From NCBI RefSeq assembly GCF_024346455.1, contig NZ_JAGQCY010000024.1, positions 1-36,596 on the forward strand: a DNA stretch of 36,596 nucleotides, in the 5' to 3' direction. The translations under genes and the position numbers were made by a program. The stretch is from Cyanobium sp. Aljojuca 7A6. Its GTDB lineage: Bacteria > Cyanobacteriota > Cyanobacteriia > PCC-6307 > Cyanobiaceae. The notes beneath the pieces were generated by a model that was not told the DNA's origin, searched no databases, and was given only the letters and a program-made list of their open reading frames with translations. Each line of letters begins with the position of its first letter. The stretch's first letter is position 1. Below are positions 9,372 to 16,766 of this stretch, in pieces.

Positions 9372-9992
9372 CTACACATCCCTGAGCAACACTGAATGCA
9401 TTGCGAAAAAGCCCGCGACGTTTGCGGCCACTGTGATCCAGAAGATCGCCACGAATCTTGGCTTGGAACACTTGTGACGCAGTAGCTGCTGTGCAAGTAA
9501 TGCGCCAGGCCAGCCGCCAGCCACACTCAGCAGGTGTAATGTCTTCTCCGGCGTGCGCCAGCGTCCATGGATAGCAGCCGACTTATCGACCGCATAGGTA
9601 AGAAACGTCAAGAGGCTGAGCGTGATATACACCACAAGAACCATAGGATTGACCGGCCATCGGCTTGCGACATAGAGCCAGACTGAGGCGAAAGCCGGGA
9701 TCACCAGTAGCCGCGGGAGCGTCCATGATGCAGGAGGCTCCGCTCGATGAGTCTTGCGTGTTCGGGTATCTACAAGGTAGTTGACGGAGTGCGCACGCTT
9801 CTTACCGTTTGGAGCTAGTTCAACGGCGAAGGTCAAAGCTTGCCCGATCGTCGGGCGGCCGGTACCAGTTGGAAAGGCCTTGATGTGAACGAAGATATCC
9901 TTGCCACCCTGCGCTGGTTCGATGAACCCGAAGCCCCGCTCATCATTCCACGATTTCAGGTACCCGCTTAGTCGCATCGGTGTGTTCTGCAT
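9372..9992 (-). CDS. Cold-shock domain plus DUF1294 membrane protein
   Basis: About 206 residues. Residues 6-75 form a cold-shock OB-fold with the nucleic-acid-binding motifs RGFGFIEP and DIFVHI. This is followed by three or four hydrophobic segments of the DUF1294 family (LLTFLTYAVDKSAAIHGRWRTPE, then GGWPGALLAQQLLRHK). The combination of the two domains is a known architecture of unknown function. The start may be the ATG at 9992 (MQNTPMRL) or the one at 9977 (MRLSGY). Both lie within 25 bases of the attC core heptamer at 9995-10001, as expected for a cassette gene. The stop lies 13 bases from attC B. Confidence 0.85.
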   Translation of the reverse strand: MQNTPMRLSGYLKSWNDERGFGFIEPAQGGKDIFVHIKAFPTGTGRPTIGQALTFAVELAPNGKKRAHSVNYLVDTRTRKTHRAEPPASWTLPRLLVIPAFASVWLYVASRWPVNPMVLVVYITLSLLTFLTYAVDKSAAIHGRWRTPEKTLHLLSVAGGWPGALLAQQLLRHKCSKPRFVAIFWITVAANVAGFFAMHSVLLRDV

Positions 9993-10441
9993 CGGTCTAA
10001 CGTTCGAGCCAAGCTACCTGCAGAGGTAGACGATGCCCAGAGCGGCCAAGCGACGGATTGCTGTGCATTGGAAGCCGATGAAGGTGCCAGCGACAGACCC
10101 TGCTGTTCACGGGGCGTCTGCGCATGGGAGCTAGCGCGGCCTGCGAAGATGACTGAAGCCAACCTGGCGATAACAACGGCTACCACCATGATGGCTGCGG
10201 CGACTGCCGCATAGAGAAGCAGAAACACGAAGAACCACAACGGACTTTTGGACAAGCTGAGAGCAGAACTCGCTGGCCCGAAGCTCCTTGAGGGCGTGCT
10301 CAACTTACCCGACGATACTGAGAGGAAGAGCCCGTAGAACATTGCGCCCGAAGCGGAAGCTATCGGAACTGCCAGCACCAGCAATAACCAAGCGGCCCAT
10401 GTCCTTACCCGTTGGGTGGTGCTCGGAGTTGGAGGGGTCAT
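9968..10441 (-). CDS. Two-helix membrane protein, 3' end possibly altered
   Basis: A 157-residue reading frame with two transmembrane helices (about residues 14-36 and 66-92) and no recognised domain. The last ~30 residues are read across the half attC at 9995-10001 and overlap the start of the DUF1294 gene by 25 bases. This suggests the native 3' end and most of its attC were lost by deletion, fusing the gene to the next cassette. The start ATG at 10441 lies 27 bases from attC D, a normal cassette distance. The product may therefore carry an abnormal tail. Confidence 0.6.
   Translation of the reverse strand: MTPPTPSTTQRVRTWAAWLLLVLAVPIASASGAMFYGLFLSVSSGKLSTPSRSFGPASSALSLSKSPLWFFVFLLLYAAVAAAIMVVAVVIARLASVIFAGRASSHAQTPREQQGLSLAPSSASNAQQSVAWPLWASSTSAGSLARTLDRCRTHRCD
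9995..10001 (-). other. Half attC (single core GTCTAAC)
   Basis: GTCTAAC fits RYYYAAC (GTTAGAC on the minus strand) and is followed by GTTCGAGCC, a sequence typical of the base of an attC arm. No partner GTTRRRY core lies within 100 bases to the right. A small hairpin (CTACCTGCAGAGGTAG) begins at 10014. I interpret it as the surviving edge of a deleted attC. Confidence 0.5.
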
Positions 10442-10467
10442 GTGTCAAGAGACGCCGTTTCTGTGAT

Positions 10468-10557
10468 GCCTAACGCTCGCGATCACCTGGCCGCAAGGTG
10501 GATTTGCTGAGATTGTGCGGCCGACGGTGGCGGCTCAGGTGTATCGCGGTGTTAGGT
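10468..10557 (-). other. attC site D
   Basis: The cores are GCCTAAC and GTTAGGT, both matching the consensus. The left arm CGCGATCACCTGGCCGC pairs with the right-arm GCGGCTCAGGTGTATCGCG, leaving bulges. It closely resembles the site at 15949-16038 and defines a second attC subfamily in the array. Confidence 0.9.
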
Positions 10558-10566
10558 TGCAAAGTG

Positions 10567-11616
10567 TCATTCATTACGTACATTCAATCTGAATGGCAGA
10601 CTTCCATCATTGCGATCATAAAGCGGCTGTTGAAGGAGCGCCATAAGGTCTGGGCTCAATCCAATATCGAACTTGCCGCCGCCCAAATTCTGGAACTTAA
10701 CATAGCGGCTATCTTTGTTAACATCAGAGCGGAAGATGATCGTGATCACTCGGCCAGCTGTGCTTATGAAGACCCAAAGGGGCGACAATCCAGAATCAAT
10801 CTCGCGCTTACTCCTTTCAACCCAATCTTGAGTCCATAGGTCTTGACGTGGCATGGATATGGTATGGCCGAAAACGCGCGTGTCATCGGTTATTGACGAA
10901 GAAACGACCAATGTATTGTCTCGGGCAATCGCTGTGATGATGCCTCGAAACGAGAAATCAAGTGAATAGATGAAATAGTTGGTGTCCGGCTGCCATGTCA
11001 CAGACCCCAGTCGACTCTGTGCTCCGAATACTAAGCCGCCGACATTCATTGAGATCAAGTCGTGGTGAATGCCGTAGGACTGGACGATCGCACTTGCGAC
11101 TGGAAGCATTCGCTCGGTGTCCAGACTGCCTGAGACAAACAACGAGAGGAGGGCCGGCGTTAGGTCAGCATGGTATGAAGTTAGACTGCCAGTTTGGTAC
11201 CAATCAGATTCTGTGGGATCCAGCCCCAGCGACGAATTCCAATGAACGAGCTCGCACAGTCCCTCCTGGTCGGTGAATGCAATCAAGATATCGACAGGAC
11301 GCTCCTCCGGGAACGGCCCCAAACTAATTGTGAGTGCATTACAGACATCGTGTAGACTAGTCCCTGCGTCCATCTGTCCGTAGATGAACTCAAGGCAACT
11401 TGTCGCGAGTTCAACATCTCCAGCAAAGGCGGCTACTGTTCCAGAGTTCAACGGAACCAGCTTAAGCAAGCCTTCCTCGACGTGTTCCCCTCGTACTTCT
11501 GCATGAAGCTGCCCAAAGCTTGAATGTGAAGTGCTTGGCTGAGCGTTCTTCGTTACCGCCGTGTCGGCAAGTAAGAAGACAGCGTCTCTGTATTTCCAAC
11601 CAACGCAGTAGGTCAT
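10567..11616 (-). CDS. Proteasome/HslV/Anbu-like Ntn-hydrolase protein
   Basis: A 349-residue cassette protein whose first ~80 residues look like an N-terminal nucleophile hydrolase of the proteasome class. After removal of Met, the sequence TYCVGWKYRDAVFLLAD matches the beta-subunit pattern with Thr at position 1 and Asp at position 17. The block LLKLVPLNSGTVAAFAGD corresponds to the segment around Lys33 and the oxyanion-hole glycine of HslV (KVRRL...AGFAGG), with about 16 extra residues before Lys52. Anbu proteins also begin with MTYCV. The remaining ~170 residues have no domain I recognise. The family assignment rests on motif alignment by eye; peptidase activity is inference. The start lies 15 bases from attC E and the stop 9 bases from attC D, so it is one clean cassette. 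Confidence 0.75.
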   Translation of the reverse strand: MTYCVGWKYRDAVFLLADTAVTKNAQPSTSHSSFGQLHAEVRGEHVEEGLLKLVPLNSGTVAAFAGDVELATSCLEFIYGQMDAGTSLHDVCNALTISLGPFPEERPVDILIAFTDQEGLCELVHWNSSLGLDPTESDWYQTGSLTSYHADLTPALLSLFVSGSLDTERMLPVASAIVQSYGIHHDLISMNVGGLVFGAQSRLGSVTWQPDTNYFIYSLDFSFRGIITAIARDNTLVVSSSITDDTRVFGHTISMPRQDLWTQDWVERSKREIDSGLSPLWVFISTAGRVITIIFRSDVNKDSRYVKFQNLGGGKFDIGLSPDLMALLQQPLYDRNDGSLPFRLNVRNE

Positions 11617-11631
11617 AGGGCTAGCTTGTCA

Positions 11632-11717
11632 ACCTAACGCCAAGATCAGCGGCGGGGTGAAGCTCAATGCAGAACTCAGAAACCCTTGCTCCCGCCCGCT
11701 GAATCTTGATGTTAGCA
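11632..11717 (-). other. attC site E
   Basis: The cores are ACCTAAC and GTTAGCA. The arms AAGATCAGCGGCGGG and CCCGCCCGCTGAATCTT pair with bulges. It belongs to the GATCAG subfamily and precedes the start of the Ntn-hydrolase cassette on the minus strand. Confidence 0.9.
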
Positions 11718-11899
11718 ACTTCCCTTGGCAATAGTTCTTTCGCCTCAAAAGTCAGACAGAATAGATTATTTTATGCCATGAACTTGGAGCATACCCCAAA
11801 CGGCAAGCTCGATAAATCAGGAAAGCCCGCAATAAAAGCATCCAGCTCAGGAAAGAAATGCCAGCGGCATCTACTCCTGCCACCATTTATACATTCACT

Positions 11900-11928
11900 G
11901 TTACATCTGGATAGGCAGGGACTATATT
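11900..11928 (+). promoter_or_regulatory. Possible sigma-70 promoter for the WYL-TerB gene
   Basis: GTTACA at 11900-11905 (four of six matches to TTGACA) is followed by exactly 17 bases and TATATT at 11923-11928 (five of six matches to TATAAT), in an AT-rich stretch. It lies about 55 bases before the ATG at 11984. This gene is opposite to the rest of the array and so needs its own promoter. Confidence 0.4.
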
Positions 11929-11983
11929 AAAACGAGCTGCCCGCTCGATTCCTGCTAGCCTTCTAAACAGGATGGCTTAAATC

Positions 11984-12970
11984 ATGGCGCTACTAGTTCT
12001 GATTGCCCTTCTCGTGCTCGCGGCCTATATTATCCTGGCACAGTCTAAAAAACAGAAGCACACTAAAGCTTCAGCTCACAGAAGTTATGCTTCCTTATCC
12101 AAGACAGAAAACATTAAACCTAGCCCTGACAAGCCGAATCGAGGCCTGGTTTTAGATACGCCATACTTCGGATCAGAACGCGATCAATCGGCTGATATTG
12201 TTGAGTCCTTTCCTGTCCTTAACCCAAAACACGGTGAACTCCAAGCAGTTCAACAGGACCACCATGCAACCAGCTGGGAAGACGAGAAAGATGCATGGGA
12301 AGAATCAGATCTTGAGCATGGTCAATACGGGGAGTATGTAGCATTTGAAAGATCTGGATCAGCTGAATCAAATACTATTCTCGAAATTGAATACGTCGAC
12401 AGAAACGGAGTGAAGAGCGAAAGGCGAATCAGGGTGAGGCGAGTCTCGTTTAACGCTGATGTTTCAAATGCTGGCATCCACGCCTACTGCTATGTGCGTC
12501 AAGCCGGGCGCACATTTATCGCTAGTCGCATCTCGAGATGCGTAGATATTAGGACTGGAGAAGTAATTGCTAATATTCCAGCTTTTTTGATGAGTGAATA
12601 CAAGCATTCCAAGTATGGTCGCATAGAAGCATTGCGAGAATCACATTCAGACGAGATAGCGGCGCTAGTATACTTGAGCAAGATTGACGGAAGGAGTACC
12701 AAGGCAGAGAAAGAAGCCATTGCTATTTACCTTCAGAATTCTTTTGATTGCAGTGGCCTCTCGCGTGACGATATTATAGAAGATCTAAGGAATGAGACGG
12801 TGCTTTCGCTAACGCAATTTCAGAGATGCGTTGGTCGTCTCTCGCGTCAAGCAAACTTGAACAGAGATGCTTTCATGGCTGCAGTGAAGTCCATAATTGG
12901 CTCATCTAAGTCACCTCCTCGTCCATCAGCAGTTGAGGTCTTGGAATACATTGCGAAAAAGTTGAGCTGA
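11984..12970 (+). CDS. Membrane-anchored WYL and TerB-like domain protein
   Basis: A 328-residue protein. Residues 2-20 form a single N-terminal membrane helix (LLVLIALLVLAAYIILA), followed by a polar linker. Residues ~130-195 resemble a WYL domain: ILEIEYVDRNGVKSERRI, then HAYCYVRQAGRTFIASRI and a TGEVI end. Residues ~220-305 resemble a TerB-type helical domain (ALVYLSKIDGRSTKAEKEAI). WYL domains usually sense ligands, often nucleotides, in regulators of defence and stress genes; TerB-like domains recur in membrane-associated stress systems. It is the only intact plus-strand gene in the array and ends 15 bases from attC F. Its composition is clearly AT-richer than the chromosome. Its role is unknown. 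Confidence 0.75.
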   Translation: MALLVLIALLVLAAYIILAQSKKQKHTKASAHRSYASLSKTENIKPSPDKPNRGLVLDTPYFGSERDQSADIVESFPVLNPKHGELQAVQQDHHATSWEDEKDAWEESDLEHGQYGEYVAFERSGSAESNTILEIEYVDRNGVKSERRIRVRRVSFNADVSNAGIHAYCYVRQAGRTFIASRISRCVDIRTGEVIANIPAFLMSEYKHSKYGRIEALRESHSDEIAALVYLSKIDGRSTKAEKEAIAIYLQNSFDCSGLSRDDIIEDLRNETVLSLTQFQRCVGRLSRQANLNRDAFMAAVKSIIGSSKSPPRPSAVEVLEYIAKKLS

Positions 12971-12985
12971 TTTCTCGCAGTATGT

Positions 12986-13074
12986 TGCTAACGCTGCCCC
13001 TGAGTGGCAGGCAATGAGTACAGGGCGGCGGCGGCATTCAGAGGAGGCCTGTCCACTCAAGGGGCTTGTTAGAC
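12986..13074 (-). other. attC site F
   Basis: The cores are TGCTAAC (first base off consensus) and GTTAGAC. The arms GCCCCTGAGTGG and CCACTCAAGGGGC pair with one bulge. The arm sequence is unlike the other two attC groups in the array, suggesting a cassette of different origin. Confidence 0.85.
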
Positions 13075-14025
13075 CTCATCCCTAACCCTTGAATAAGTTC
13101 GTCCTTCGAGGACATTCTTCACTTGTTTGACACTTGACGCATTTACAAGGATTGATATCGCATCAATGGTTCTCCCCAATGCCGCATTATGACGAATCGT
13201 GCGCACCTGCTCAACAGTTAAGCGACCGCGATGTCCGCAGATTACACGCTCCGCAAAACCAGGATCGCTCTCCCATAACGCAGCACAAAGGGGATTCGGC
13301 CTTCCTTTAAACGACTCCCGGGATGAGAGCTGTTCAACCAGTGCATCTCGCTCCTCTGTGGATCTAGCAAGTACCCCAAGTCGCCCAAGATATTCAAACC
13401 CTGCTTTGCCACCAGGTATCATGTTGAGGCCAAGCGGATACAATCCAATATCTGATACAAACTCCTCTTCAAGTTCCATGGCATCATCTGAGCTTAGTTC
13501 GGCAAAGAAAACCTTGTGAAGTATCAACTTGTCAGAATGATCTCTAAGGGCGGAATGAAAGAGCAGGCGTGAGCCGCCACGAGAAGACGAGACATGCTGG
13601 CTATAGCGATCGAACCATCTTCTTTTTGTTACGCCAACATATGCCAATGGAACGTCAGTCTGGAATGCGTGCGAATACAGGCAATGACTTCCTTGTATAT
13701 TTGGATAACACTTAAAGATTGGATTCAAAGGAATCTCAATCTGAGCTTTCTCATTCACCAGAGAATGGCATTTTATGATTAACCAGCCACTGCAATCAAC
13801 TGATTCGTCTGGTGTGGCAATTCGGACTGTCGGTGGGTCCAGCAAAGCGTCTATCTCAATCCAAAACCCTAAAGTCGATAATATAGACTTTTTATTTGGC
13901 ACGAACCCTTTGCCTTCTTCGCTTGAAAAGATCTCTTCAAGACTCTTGCCTGTCGCGTATGGATCTAGCGCCCATGCCGGGATCAACTCATTCAGGTTAT
14001 GAATATGGATTGCTTTGAACTTCAT
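13069..14025 (-). CDS. GIY-YIG-like nuclease with C-terminal helix-turn-helix
   Basis: A 318-residue cassette protein. The centre resembles a GIY-YIG endonuclease: HCLYSHAF (115-121) in the place of GIY, AYVGVTKRRWFDRYSQH (128-144) giving the YIG equivalent with Arg and His, a Glu in DAMELEEEFV (181-190), and YPLGLNMIPGG (196-206), which matches the usual YNxxxGG end. Residues ~268-312 (LTVEQVRTIRHNAALGRTIDAISIL, then VLEGRTYSRV) look like the helix-turn-helix attached to homing endonucleases. The N-terminal ~110 residues are unassigned. The stop TAA lies inside the attC F core and the start is 16 bases from attC G, so it is exactly cassette-sized. A homing, restriction or defence nuclease is possible; activity is inferred. 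Confidence 0.65.
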   Translation of the reverse strand: MKFKAIHIHNLNELIPAWALDPYATGKSLEEIFSSEEGKGFVPNKKSILSTLGFWIEIDALLDPPTVRIATPDESVDCSGWLIIKCHSLVNEKAQIEIPLNPIFKCYPNIQGSHCLYSHAFQTDVPLAYVGVTKRRWFDRYSQHVSSSRGGSRLLFHSALRDHSDKLILHKVFFAELSSDDAMELEEEFVSDIGLYPLGLNMIPGGKAGFEYLGRLGVLARSTEERDALVEQLSSRESFKGRPNPLCAALWESDPGFAERVICGHRGRLTVEQVRTIRHNAALGRTIDAISILVNASSVKQVKNVLEGRTYSRVRDEV

Positions 14026-14041
14026 TGAACTGCTCTTGTAG

Positions 14042-14125
14042 GTCTAACGCCAAGATCAGAAGCGGGGCATAGCCTCGGCATAAGTGGCTGCCTCCGCACC
14101 CGTCTTTTGTATCTTGATGTTAGCG
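14042..14125 (-). other. attC site G
   Basis: The cores are GTCTAAC and GTTAGCG. The arms AAGATCAGAAGCGGGG and CCCGTCTTTTGTATCTT pair with bulges. It belongs to the GATCAGAAGCGGG subfamily. Confidence 0.9.
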
Positions 14126-14452
14126 GCCATCTGTGCGGCTCCGCCAATAACCTGGTCTGCGGGCATGATGAGCCAGTGCATAGATTGTGATTCCCTGTTC
14201 GTCCACCTCAGTTGGGCTGCACGAGCGAGGCTGTGGCAAGGCGCAGCAGCTTGCAGAAAGCCCTTTCGCGGTCATCGACAATGTCCATTACGAACACTTA
14301 GGAGGCCCAGAGGACTCCCGCAGACTTGCTGTTCAGAGGCTCTTTAGGCGAGACCAGCTGAACTGAAATCTTTGTCAGAAAAAGAACTTGACAAGAGTTG
14401 ACATCTAAGCTTGCTGCGTGCTAACTTAATCGAGCAGGCTTGCCCCGGGGTC
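14126..14452 (+). other. Non-coding or decayed cassette sequence
   Basis: No supported gene lies in these 327 bases. A short open frame begins inside attC G but has no family likeness and no ribosome binding site. The last 65 bases contain two TTGACA hexamers (14388 and 14398) described separately. Confidence 0.5.
14398..14427 (+). promoter_or_regulatory. Possible promoter for the secreted-protein gene
   Basis: A perfect TTGACA at 14398-14403 is followed by 18 bases and TAACTT at 14422-14427, a weak -10. A second perfect TTGACA lies 10 bases upstream. The ATG of the signal-peptide ORF is at 14453, 26 bases beyond the -10, leaving a very short leader. Confidence 0.35.
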
Positions 14453-15091
14453 ATGGCTTCAGCTAAACAAAGTCAATGCATTTCCGTAGCTTTTCTTTTT
14501 CTTGGCTTAACTAGCGTGAGCGGCGCTCCTGGGCTTGCTTATCAAGACATGCCCAGTCTTTCAATGGCAATCAGCAGTTTTTCAAGTCCCAATTAATTCC
14601 CATCTCCCCAGACAGATATTATCAATGCTAGAAATCAGGATATAAACTATTCGATCGCCGAAAGGTTGAAGCCTAATGGATGCCCTTACGATGTCCGAGG
14701 TGGTCCAAGAAGGGGCGGAGGAGGATCCGTCGAGCTCATTAATAAATCAGGATATACGGTTGAGTATGGGTTCGCATATATGTCAGCATCACCCAAGATG
14801 ATAGTAATGGCAGGGGTAACATTGCCGGTGCCGGAATCCAAGAATGGAACCCTCGTAGGGGCTAATTCGATTTTTAGCAGAGAGACTCTGACCATAGGAG
14901 AAGAAACGGCCAAAGCTATTTGGCTCACTGTGCGCCCTGTTGGCCGAACTGCACCTGTCATACAATTAAGCCTTCATCCTTGTGATCGTGTCTGCTTGTA
15001 TACCCATGGAACAATCTTCAATCCAAGTTACACGCGTGAAAACGCAAAGTTCGTTAATAATCATCGGGGCGCGAAGTGGACTTGCGAGTGA
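14453..15091 (+). pseudogene. Secreted protein gene with an in-frame stop
   Basis: The ATG at 14453 opens a 47-codon frame with a signal peptide (hydrophobic core ISVAFLFLGLTSVSG ending near APGLA). It stops at TAA 14594-14596. The same frame then stays open to 15091 for 165 more codons, with good protein-like composition (GCPYDVRGG, a Gly-rich stretch, then beta-rich sequence with three cysteines). I therefore read it as one exported protein of about 212 residues interrupted by a nonsense mutation. An alternative is a separate downstream gene starting at 14666, but it would lack a signal peptide and a clear ribosome binding site. Family unknown. It is oriented against the main cassette direction. 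Confidence 0.5.
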
Positions 15092-15425
15092 ATCAACATT
15101 ATTATGCAATGCATGCATGCCATAGAGTCTCCGGGAAGATTGGTATTCATTGAGTCAATTGGCCAGAAGATTCTTCTTTCAGGGTACTGAAGATGCACCG
15201 TTACATGAGAACCGCGCATTGACTCATGCCGATGTTCAACCCTTCAGTTGGTGCCTGTCCTGACCTGCAACCGCTGTTTGTAAGCACTGCGGAGTTCAAA
15301 ATCTTCATGTATCCCGGCCAACTCAGTGTGCTTCCAGAGGCATCTGAGGTCGGGCCCCTGGAACCCGGCATCAGGAGTTCCTGGGCTCCTGCACCTGATC
15401 GAGGGCTCTATGCCCGAGATGCTGG
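15092..15425. other. Decayed sequence between broken genes
   Basis: These 334 bases hold no convincing gene. Its right part is open in the frame that leads into the transposase remnant (ending near GLNLIVDN) and may be degraded transposase sequence, but I see no conserved motif there. No attC is visible, although the interval between attC G and attC H (1.8 kb) could once have held more than one cassette. Confidence 0.4.
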
Positions 15426-15611
15426 ACTGAACCTGATCGTGGACAACACCTGCACTGACAAGCACACCAAGGTTGGTCGTGGCTGGCACAGCGTCCCTGC
15501 TTCCATGTGCCCTCCATCCACACCTATGCCTCCTGGCTGAACCAGGTTGAGCGCTGGTTTGAGATCATCACCCAGCGGGCCATCCGACGGGGCAACTTCT
15601 CCAGTTCTTAG
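15426..15611 (+). pseudogene. IS630-family transposase remnant, frameshifted
   Basis: Two adjacent frames together encode the C-terminal catalytic part of an IS630-type DDE transposase. LNLIVDNTCTDKHTKV (second Asp region) runs in one frame. After a frameshift near 15475, SWLAQRPCFHVPSIHTYASW and LNQVERWFEIITQRAIRRG (with the catalytic Glu) run in another, ending in TAG at 15609. The N-terminal half is missing. The fragment abuts the truncated Mrr gene, so insertion of the element probably destroyed it. Confidence 0.8.
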
Positions 15612-15915
15612 TTTGGCTTGTAAACTCGAAGGGATGAGCATCGAGAAAATCAAGACCCTCCTGAGTGATTTTCCATAATCCACGCCTGGGACTTGTCGAA
15701 AGCCCTGCCCTCTTCAGCCTGTCATGTGCCCACGCTGCACGATTCTTATACACAAGCTGTGTTCCACTTGGGAGCAACTCTTGTCGTTCTTCGTCAGTAA
15801 CTCCGAGAGCATCAGCAGCAGCTTAATGAGCATCTTTGACAGCCATCCCTTCTGGGTGTTGGCCTAGGAGCCTCAAGATCGGCTCAATGAATAGATCGTG
15901 CGTGGGGACTACCAT
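15612..15915 (-). pseudogene. mrr: Truncated Mrr restriction endonuclease gene (N-terminal domain only)
   Basis: Reading from ATG 15915, the frame gives the Mrr N-terminal winged-helix domain (VPTHDLFIEPILRLL, then EERQELLPSGTQLVYKNRAAW, then LKRAGLSTSPRRGLWKITQEG and LDFLDAHP). Codon 31 is TAA (15823-15825), an in-frame stop, and the homology ends where the IS630 remnant begins, so the C-terminal nuclease domain is absent. Mrr proteins cleave modified DNA. The start lies 34 bases from attC H, so this was a cassette gene. It is now doubly inactivated. Confidence 0.8.
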
Positions 15916-15948
15916 GCTGCTCAGTTTAACCGGTGGCTCCGCGGGTCT

Positions 15949-16038
15949 ACCTAACGCTTGCCATCACCTGGCCGCAAGGTTTACAGGACGAAGAATATGA
16001 TGTTACGGCGGCGGCTCAGGTGCATGGCGGTGTTAGGT
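15949..16038 (-). other. attC site H
   Basis: The cores are ACCTAAC and GTTAGGT. The arms GCCATCACCTGGCCGC and GCGGCTCAGGTGCATGGC pair with bulges. Near-copy of the site at 10468-10557 in both arms, with an unrelated central spacer. Confidence 0.9.
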
Positions 16039-16293
16039 GACCAGAGCCTTTGCCTGGGGCGCTGGCGCACCTCGAAGCAGGCCTTCCACACTTAAATCCT
16101 CATCGACATCTGGCCAGTGGATTCCGTAGCCAGCCCCTGCAATCTCCCAGTTTTCACGCTCCTGGGAGGTTGCATGTAGAAGCCTCGGGAACCAAGCCAG
16201 CGGTACCGAGATAGAACGACCGTCAGCTAGGTCGACGATCAACCTGTCTTCTGTCAACGCAACGTCAGTGACCTGCTCACCAGGGTTAGCCAT
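16033..16293 (-). CDS. DUF2442 protein (partner of DUF4160)
   Basis: An 86-residue protein with the DUF2442 pattern: DVALTEDRLIVDLADGRSISVPLAWFPRL, then WEIAGAGYGIHWPDVDEDLSVEGLLRG. It starts inside the end of the DUF4160 gene (8-base overlap, ATGGCTAA), so the two are translationally coupled. Its stop TAA is part of the attC H core. DUF4160/DUF2442 pairs are common in cyanobacteria and have been proposed to act as toxin-antitoxin modules, with DUF2442 the likely partner or antitoxin. That role is family-level inference. Confidence 0.85.
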   Translation of the reverse strand: MANPGEQVTDVALTEDRLIVDLADGRSISVPLAWFPRLLHATSQERENWEIAGAGYGIHWPDVDEDLSVEGLLRGAPAPQAKALVT

Positions 16294-16519
16294 GAAACTC
16301 CTCCCATGCTTTCAGCAGGATAGCTCTGTTCAAGCTGACCAGCCGTTCAATTTCACGCAGCTCTCTGGCGCTGAAACCAAGGCTTGAAGACAGTGCCACA
16401 GGAACAAGCCAGACTTTGCAAGACGCCTTATCTCTGTCGACATGAACATGGGGAGGCTCGTTTGGCTCGTGACTGTAGAAGTAGACCCTATAAGGGCCGC
16501 TTTTGAGGATTGTCGGCAT
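16286..16519 (-). CDS. DUF4160 protein, candidate toxin-antitoxin component
   Basis: A 77-residue basic-to-neutral protein with the DUF4160 signature: ILKSGPYRVYFYSHEPNEPPHVHVDRD near the N-terminus and FSARELREIERLVSLNRAILLKAWEEFHG at the end. It is full length for the family. The ATG at 16519 lies 51 bases from attC I, and the stop is 8 bases inside DUF2442. Two-gene toxin-antitoxin cassettes are frequent in sedentary chromosomal integrons, where they stabilise the array, which fits the setting. Confidence 0.85.
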   Translation of the reverse strand: MPTILKSGPYRVYFYSHEPNEPPHVHVDRDKASCKVWLVPVALSSSLGFSARELREIERLVSLNRAILLKAWEEFHG

Positions 16520-16569
16520 CCGAAAGCGCCACCATCAAATCAACGATACCGACCTCGGCCTTCCTGTGC

Positions 16570-16654
16570 AGCCAACGCTCCAGATCAGAAGCGGGCATAA
16601 GTCTTGCTGTAGAAGACACCCCATGCTCCCGTATTCTGAATCTGGCTGTTAGCC
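16570..16654 (-). other. attC site I, left flank of the injection system
   Basis: The cores are AGCCAAC (one mismatch to RYYYAAC) and GTTAGCC. The arms CCAGATCAGAAGCGGGC and GCTCCCGTATTCTGAATCTGG pair with bulges. In cassette orientation this is the attC that would terminate the segment carrying the injection system. Its arms strongly resemble those of the site at 36468. Confidence 0.85.
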
Positions 16655-16766
16655 CTCTATAGTTCTATAGTGTCATATCCCTAGATCTTTGCTCAGGACA
16701 TCAACAGTCTCGGCTGAGAAGCTGGTACATACGATATCAATAAGTCGTGAAGATACCGTTTCCTGT

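Noticed and set aside
14084..14347. 87-codon plus-strand ORF starting in attC G
   Set aside because: It begins within the attC, lacks a ribosome binding site, and its second half is Arg/Cys-rich without protein-like pattern.
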